Shown here: in pieces, positions 12,634 to 16,237 of the stretch
Layout of the letters: every line of letters begins with the position of its first letter
Numbering within the stretch: position 1 is the stretch's first letter
Assembly (NCBI GenBank): GCA_031272415.1
Contig: JAISTU010000088.1
Span: forward strand, 1-16,237
Reading direction: 5' to 3'
Source of the DNA: Bacteroidales bacterium
GTDB lineage: Bacteria > Bacteroidota > Bacteroidia > Bacteroidales > WCHB1-69
Length of the DNA: 16,237 bases
Notes under the pieces: generated by a model
Databases searched by the model: none
Seen by the model: only the letters and a program-made list of their open reading frames with translations
Told to the model about the DNA's origin: nothing
Program-made: the position numbers and the translations under genes

Positions 12634-14559
12634 TTATTCATTTTCTTTATTTTCTTCATTTTGCGACACATCATCGGGCGGTGTGTCATCCGTTACTTTT
12701 TGCCATATTTTTTTAACATAATCGCTCACATGAATGTCGGTTATATCAATTTGCTTGATGCTAAAGCCTTGTTTTTCAGGCTCAGAATGTTTATTGTAAA
12801 TTTCATCAATAATATTTTTGTATTTTTTTGATAAAATATTCCGTTTCAATTTCAATGTTGGCGACAATTCTCCTGTTGCGGGCGACCATTCATCCACTAC
12901 CAAACGGAAATTTTTAATTTGTTCATGTGGCGAAAGCCCTTTGTTACGCTTATCAATCTCTTTTTGTATGCGTGCATAAACTTCGGGCGTCATAATCAAA
13001 GTTTCATTATCGCGGTAATGAATTTTATGCTTACTTGCCCAAAAATGCAAATGATTGAAATTGGGCGAAATAATGGCAGAGGTAAACTTCTCATTTTCAC
13101 CGATAACCATTAAATTTTCAATAAATGAAGATTCTTTAAACCGATTTTCTAACATCTGCGGAGCGACATATTTTCCTGCCGAAAGTTTAAAAATTTCCTT
13201 CTTTCTGTCCGTAATTTGCAAATACATGCCGTCTATCAACTCGCCTATATCGCCTGTATGAAACCAGCCGTCCGCATCAATTACCTGTGCTGTATATTCA
13301 GGGTCTTTGTAATAGCCCAACATGAGGGAGTCGCCTCTGGTTAGAATTTCACCCTCATCGGAAAATTTTACCTCAACACCCTCCAAAATCGGTCCAACGG
13401 TACCTATTTTGAGCAATTTTTTATTCGGATTATTGACCGCAATCACAGGAGACGTTTCCGATAAACCATAACCTTCATAAATAAAAATACTTGCAGCACT
13501 AAACAAGCGAACAATTCTCGGCTGAATGGCTGACCCACCCGTTATGACCGCATAATCTTTATGACCTCCAAATTTTTTACGCCATTTGGAATAAACCAAT
13601 TTGTCATATATTTTGGTCTGCAAACGAAACCAACAGCCTTTGTGATAATCATAACGCTGTCCATGTCGAATGGCAGCAAAATAAATCCATTTACTGATGG
13701 CAGGCAAATCTTTTCCGGCTGCATAAAATTTATCGTAAACCATTTCCAAAACCCTTGGAACTGAACAAAATCCACGCGCCCGTATATCCGCCAAATCATT
13801 GACTATTGTCCCCATATTTTCGGCATAATACACCCCTGTACCCAAATATTGATAATGATAATTGAGGCTACGCTCGTAAATATGGCATAGTGGCAAAAAA
13901 CTCAAATTGCGGTCTTTGCTGGTCAATGGCTGTACTTTTGCGGTTGCTATATAGTTGGTAATTAAGTTTTTATGACTTAACATAACCCCTTTGGGCTGAC
14001 CTGTTGTGCCGGACGTATAAATGATAGTTGCAATATCGTTTTCACTAATACTTTCCTTAATTTGCTCTATGGTCGCAGCATATTCTTTGCGGTGAAATAT
14101 TCCTTGCCGAAGCACCTCATTGAGTTCCTTCTGACCCTCTATATGGTCTAACGTATAAACTCCGTATTCTAACTGCAAATCAGGCACAATAGGGCTAATG
14201 CGTGAAAAAATACTTTGATTGCCCACCACCACCATTTTGGCATCACTATGAGTGATAATGTAACGATAATCTTCTTGTCCCAAAGTCGGATAAATAGGCA
14301 CATGAATGATACCTAACATGCTCATTGCCATATCCATAATGTTAAATTCAGGGCGATTATTGACAACCGTAATCACTTTATCGCCTTGTCGCAATCCTAA
14401 ATGATACAAGCCATAACTGAGCAACAGAGAGAATTTGTAGTAATCATTTACACTGAAATTGACCCATTGACCATCTCTTTTACCGTTAATAATATCCGGT
14501 TTTTGAGGATAATTTTCCCTCAACCAATCTAATAATTCAAAAGTCCTTTTGATTTCCAT
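12634..14559 (-). CDS. Long-chain fatty acid-CoA ligase (AMP-forming)
   Basis: The product is 641 residues, matching bacterial and plant-type long-chain acyl-CoA synthetases, which make acyl-AMP from fatty acid and ATP and then acyl-CoA. The adenylate-forming motifs are in order: YTSGTTGQPKG at 181-191 (ATP phosphate loop), YEGYGLSETSP at 371-381, GWFHTGDIG at 441-449, DRKKEIFKLSAGKYVAP at 461-477, and the C-terminal lysine motif SPTLKLKRN near 576-584 with K580/K582. It is cytoplasmic or peripheral to the membrane, with no signal peptide. The C-terminal tail ends in an acidic, Asn/Glu-rich stretch. It is first in the probable minus-strand operon. No TAnnTTTG box was found upstream on that strand, so its promoter is unidentified. 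Confidence 0.94.
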   Translation of the reverse strand: MEIKRTFELLDWLRENYPQKPDIINGKRDGQWVNFSVNDYYKFSLLLSYGLYHLGLRQGDKVITVVNNRPEFNIMDMAMSMLGIIHVPIYPTLGQEDYRYIITHSDAKMVVVGNQSIFSRISPIVPDLQLEYGVYTLDHIEGQKELNEVLRQGIFHRKEYAATIEQIKESISENDIATIIYTSGTTGQPKGVMLSHKNLITNYIATAKVQPLTSKDRNLSFLPLCHIYERSLNYHYQYLGTGVYYAENMGTIVNDLADIRARGFCSVPRVLEMVYDKFYAAGKDLPAISKWIYFAAIRHGQRYDYHKGCWFRLQTKIYDKLVYSKWRKKFGGHKDYAVITGGSAIQPRIVRLFSAASIFIYEGYGLSETSPVIAVNNPNKKLLKIGTVGPILEGVEVKFSDEGEILTRGDSLMLGYYKDPEYTAQVIDADGWFHTGDIGELIDGMYLQITDRKKEIFKLSAGKYVAPQMLENRFKESSFIENLMVIGENEKFTSAIISPNFNHLHFWASKHKIHYRDNETLIMTPEVYARIQKEIDKRNKGLSPHEQIKNFRLVVDEWSPATGELSPTLKLKRNILSKKYKNIIDEIYNKHSEPEKQGFSIKQIDITDIHVSDYVKKIWQKVTDDTPPDDVSQNEENKENE

Positions 14560-14643
14560 AAAACTTTTATGATTATAAATAATAAAAAAAATAATAACGT
14601 TAAATTTGGATTATTATTGTGTTTTTGAACAATTTTTGATTTT

Positions 14644-14674
14644 AGAGTGTAGATTTTTAGTTGAGAATTGAGAA
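14644..14674. repeat. Short heptamer repeats of both types
   Basis: AGAGTGT and AGATTTT (14644-14657) are followed by TTGAGAATTGAGAATT, the reverse-strand form of the CAATTCT heptamer. Both heptamer families thus meet here, upstream of the acyl-CoA ligase gene and pointing towards it. No promoter box follows on that strand. Confidence 0.7.
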
Positions 14675-14727
14675 TTATTCTTTCTCTTTCATCCCTGCAT
14701 CTTTCACCCTGCATGTTTTTACATTTT

Positions 14728-14741
14728 TAATTTTTAATTGA
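14728..14741 (+). repeat. Two heptamers (TAATTTT, TAATTGA) before the glf promoter
   Basis: TAATTTT and TAATTGA are in register and end 9 bases before the TATCTTTG box. They are identical to the last two units of the array at 7895-7908. Confidence 0.75.
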
Positions 14742-14750
14742 GAAAAAGTG

Positions 14751-14758
14751 TATCTTTG
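14751..14758 (+). promoter_or_regulatory. Bacteroidota-type -7 promoter box for glf
   Basis: TATCTTTG fits TAnnTTTG and lies 38 bases upstream of the glf ATG. The surroundings (GTGTATCTTTGTATTTTAA) are the same as at 1118-1136. Heptamer units again stand where a -33 element would be expected. Confidence 0.7.
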
Positions 14759-14796
14759 TATTTTAATAAGAAAAGTAGAATTAGATACAATTTTTG

Positions 14797-15909
14797 ATGG
14801 AGAAATATGATTATTTGGTAGTAGGAGCGGGCTTATTTGGTGCTGTTTTTGCACGTTTGGCGACAGATGATGGCAAAAAATGCAAAGTCATTGAAAGGCG
14901 AAACCATATTGCAGGAAATGCTTATACGCATTCGTGGGAAAATATAAATGTGCATTATTACGGAGCGCATATTTTTCATACGTCCAATGAAAAAGTGTGG
15001 AATTTTGTTAATCGTTTTGTGCCGTTTAACCATTATATCAATTCACCGATTGCCAATTATAACGGACAATTGTACAATTTGCCCTTCAATATGAACACTT
15101 TTTACCAACTTTGGGGAACAAAAACACCGCAGGAAGCACAACAAAAAATTGAAGAACAAAAAGCAGAATTTGCTCATATAAAAGAACCACAAAACCTTGA
15201 ACAACAAGCACTTATATTAGGAGGTAGAGATATTTATGAAAAATTGATAAAAGGATATTCCGAAAAACAATGGGGAATGAAAGCCATTGATATTCCGTCA
15301 TTTATCATTCGTAGGTTGCCGTTTCGATTTACTTTTGACAATAATTATTTTAATGACCCGCATCAGGGTATCCCCAAAGGCGGTTATACAAAATTGTGTG
15401 AAAAATTATTGGAAAATGTTGATGTTCAACTAAATACAGATTTTTTTAAAGAAAAAAAACACTTTTCCTCACTGGCAAAAAAAGTTATTTATACAGGCAC
15501 AATTGATGCTTATTTTGACTACTGTTTTGGGCAATTGCAGTATCGTAGTTTGCGGTTTGACCATCAATTGAAAAAGGGAATCACCAATTTTCAAGGCAAT
15601 GCGGTGGTTAATTATACGGATGCGTCAACGCCTTACACTCGAATTATAGAACATAAGCATTTTGAGTTTGGGAATCAAGCAGATACTGTGATTACATTTG
15701 AATATCCAAGCGATTGGAAACCCGGAGACGAGCCTTATTATCCCATCAATGATGTTGCCAATAATGCTTTGTATGAAAAGTATAAAACACTGGTTAACAA
15801 GGAGTTAAATGTTGTTTTTGGAGGACGTTTGGCGGAATATAAATATTATGATATGGACAAAGTGATTGAGCGTGCTTTGTCGGTTTATGAACAAGAAAAA
15901 TTGCAATGA
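14797..15909 (+). CDS. glf: UDP-galactopyranose mutase
   Basis: The product is 370 residues, the standard length for the bacterial enzyme. It is a flavoprotein that interconverts UDP-galactopyranose and UDP-galactofuranose, the donor for galactofuranose in surface polysaccharides. The N-terminal FAD fold is clear: YLVVGAGLFGAVFA with GAGLFG at 10-15, then VIERRNHIAGNAY (31-43) and the YYGAHIFHT block (54-62). Also present are YSEKQWGMKAIDIPSFIIRRLPFRFTFDNNYF (about 154-185), which carries the usual substrate-site Trp and Arg, and the FAD-contacting GGRLAEYKYYDMDKVI (342-357). I chose ATG 14797; an in-frame TTG at 14794 would add one residue. The TGA overlaps the start of the GtrA-family gene as ATGA, so the two are probably coupled in translation and pathway. 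Confidence 0.96.
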   Translation: MEKYDYLVVGAGLFGAVFARLATDDGKKCKVIERRNHIAGNAYTHSWENINVHYYGAHIFHTSNEKVWNFVNRFVPFNHYINSPIANYNGQLYNLPFNMNTFYQLWGTKTPQEAQQKIEEQKAEFAHIKEPQNLEQQALILGGRDIYEKLIKGYSEKQWGMKAIDIPSFIIRRLPFRFTFDNNYFNDPHQGIPKGGYTKLCEKLLENVDVQLNTDFFKEKKHFSSLAKKVIYTGTIDAYFDYCFGQLQYRSLRFDHQLKKGITNFQGNAVVNYTDASTPYTRIIEHKHFEFGNQADTVITFEYPSDWKPGDEPYYPINDVANNALYEKYKTLVNKELNVVFGGRLAEYKYYDMDKVIERALSVYEQEKLQ

Positions 15910-16237
15910 AAGACATTATTTTAAAACTATTTCACAAATTTAGACAATTGATATTATACGCCATTATCGGAGGCATTAGCGCAGGACTTGATTTTGTGGT
16001 TTTTACATTGCTCTGCAAGGCGGGCATGATTGTAATTGCTGCCAATATTATCAGCATACATTGTGGCATTTTTTGTAGTTTTGTCTTAAACAGATACTTT
16101 AATTTTAAGGTCAAAGATAGAGCGTTAATCCGTTTTTTATCATTTTATGTTGTAGGTTTAATCGGTCTGGTTTTCAGTACATTTCTGTTGTGGCTGATGG
16201 TTGAAAATTGGCTTTGGAACGAAATATATGCAAAATT
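15906..16237 (+). CDS. GtrA-family membrane protein, 5' part
   Basis: From ATG 15906 the frame is open to the window edge, giving 110 residues. The start LILYAIIGGISAGLDFVVFTLL is the first helix and signature of GtrA proteins. It is followed by AANIISIHCGIFCSFVLNRYFNFK (second helix plus the conserved NRxxxF motif) and FLSFYVVGLIGLVFSTFLLWLM (third helix). A complete member has about 120-150 residues and four helices, so only the last part is missing. GtrA-like proteins are thought to help move polyprenyl-phosphate-linked sugars across the inner membrane or to organise glycan synthesis. Overlap with the glf stop (15906-15909) suggests a role in the same surface glycan. Confidence 0.85.
   Translation, partial: MKDIILKLFHKFRQLILYAIIGGISAGLDFVVFTLLCKAGMIVIAANIISIHCGIFCSFVLNRYFNFKVKDRALIRFLSFYVVGLIGLVFSTFLLWLMVENWLWNEIYAK

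Noticed and set aside
12324..12716. A 130-residue plus-strand open frame across the DUF389/ligase junction
   Set aside because: It spans two well-supported minus-strand genes and its sequence mirrors their membrane segments.
14560..14640. Promoter for the acyl-CoA ligase operon on the minus strand
   Set aside because: No TAnnTTTG box could be found on that strand within the divergent region, so none is reported.

Overview
The window looks like chromosomal DNA from a low-GC member of the Bacteroidota. Three intergenic regions carry a TAnnTTTG-type -7 promoter box typical of that phylum. Genes mostly start behind A-rich stretches without a clear Shine-Dalgarno site. Several protein families point the same way: a TM2/DUF2752 pair, a C40 peptidase with an N-terminal SH3-like region, rbfA followed by a LolC/E-type permease, and a TonB-receptor relic. 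I cannot place it below phylum level. I see no CRISPR array, phage, transposase, tRNA, rRNA or biosynthetic gene cluster.

Layout from left to right. (1) Positions 1-419, + strand: the 3' end of a TM2-domain gene, then a complete DUF2752 gene. (2) Positions 416-682, - strand: a remnant encoding the C-terminal strands of a TonB-dependent outer-membrane receptor. It has no start codon and abuts a dispersed repeat. (3) Positions 683-1167: a 500-base non-coding stretch filled with repeats and hairpins and ending in a promoter. (4) Positions 1168-7705, + strand: five tightly packed genes, namely a secreted SH3-like protein of unknown function, a D-2-hydroxyacid dehydrogenase, an NlpC/P60 (C40) peptidase, a GNAT acetyltransferase and mfd (transcription-repair coupling factor). 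Three junctions overlap or abut (two ATGA overlaps, one zero-base gap), so this is probably one operon closed by a terminator at 7715-7737. (5) Positions 7738-7993: heptamer repeats and a promoter. (6) Positions 7994-9564, + strand: rbfA and a permease whose TTG start overlaps the rbfA stop. (7) Positions 9565-9842: a repeat mosaic between convergent genes. (8) Positions 14559-9843, - strand: a long-chain acyl-CoA ligase, a DUF389 membrane protein and a secreted M28 metallopeptidase, with gaps of 20 and 29 bases. (9) Positions 14560-14796: a divergent intergenic region with repeats and a promoter. (10) Positions 14797-16237, + strand: glf (UDP-galactopyranose mutase) and an overlapping GtrA-family gene cut by the window edge, suggesting galactofuranose-containing surface glycan synthesis.

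The genes are largely ordinary housekeeping and envelope functions. The most unusual content is between them. At least four dispersed repeat families recur: a TTGTCTGAAC/GTTCAGACAA element, a TTTAGAACA...GCAAAAAA element, GTAGARAC hairpins, and 7-nt tandem repeats of two kinds. They occur in a partly fixed order. In three places a heptamer unit of the form YAAYTGA lies 9-10 nt upstream of the TAnnTTTG box, where it may take part in promoter function.
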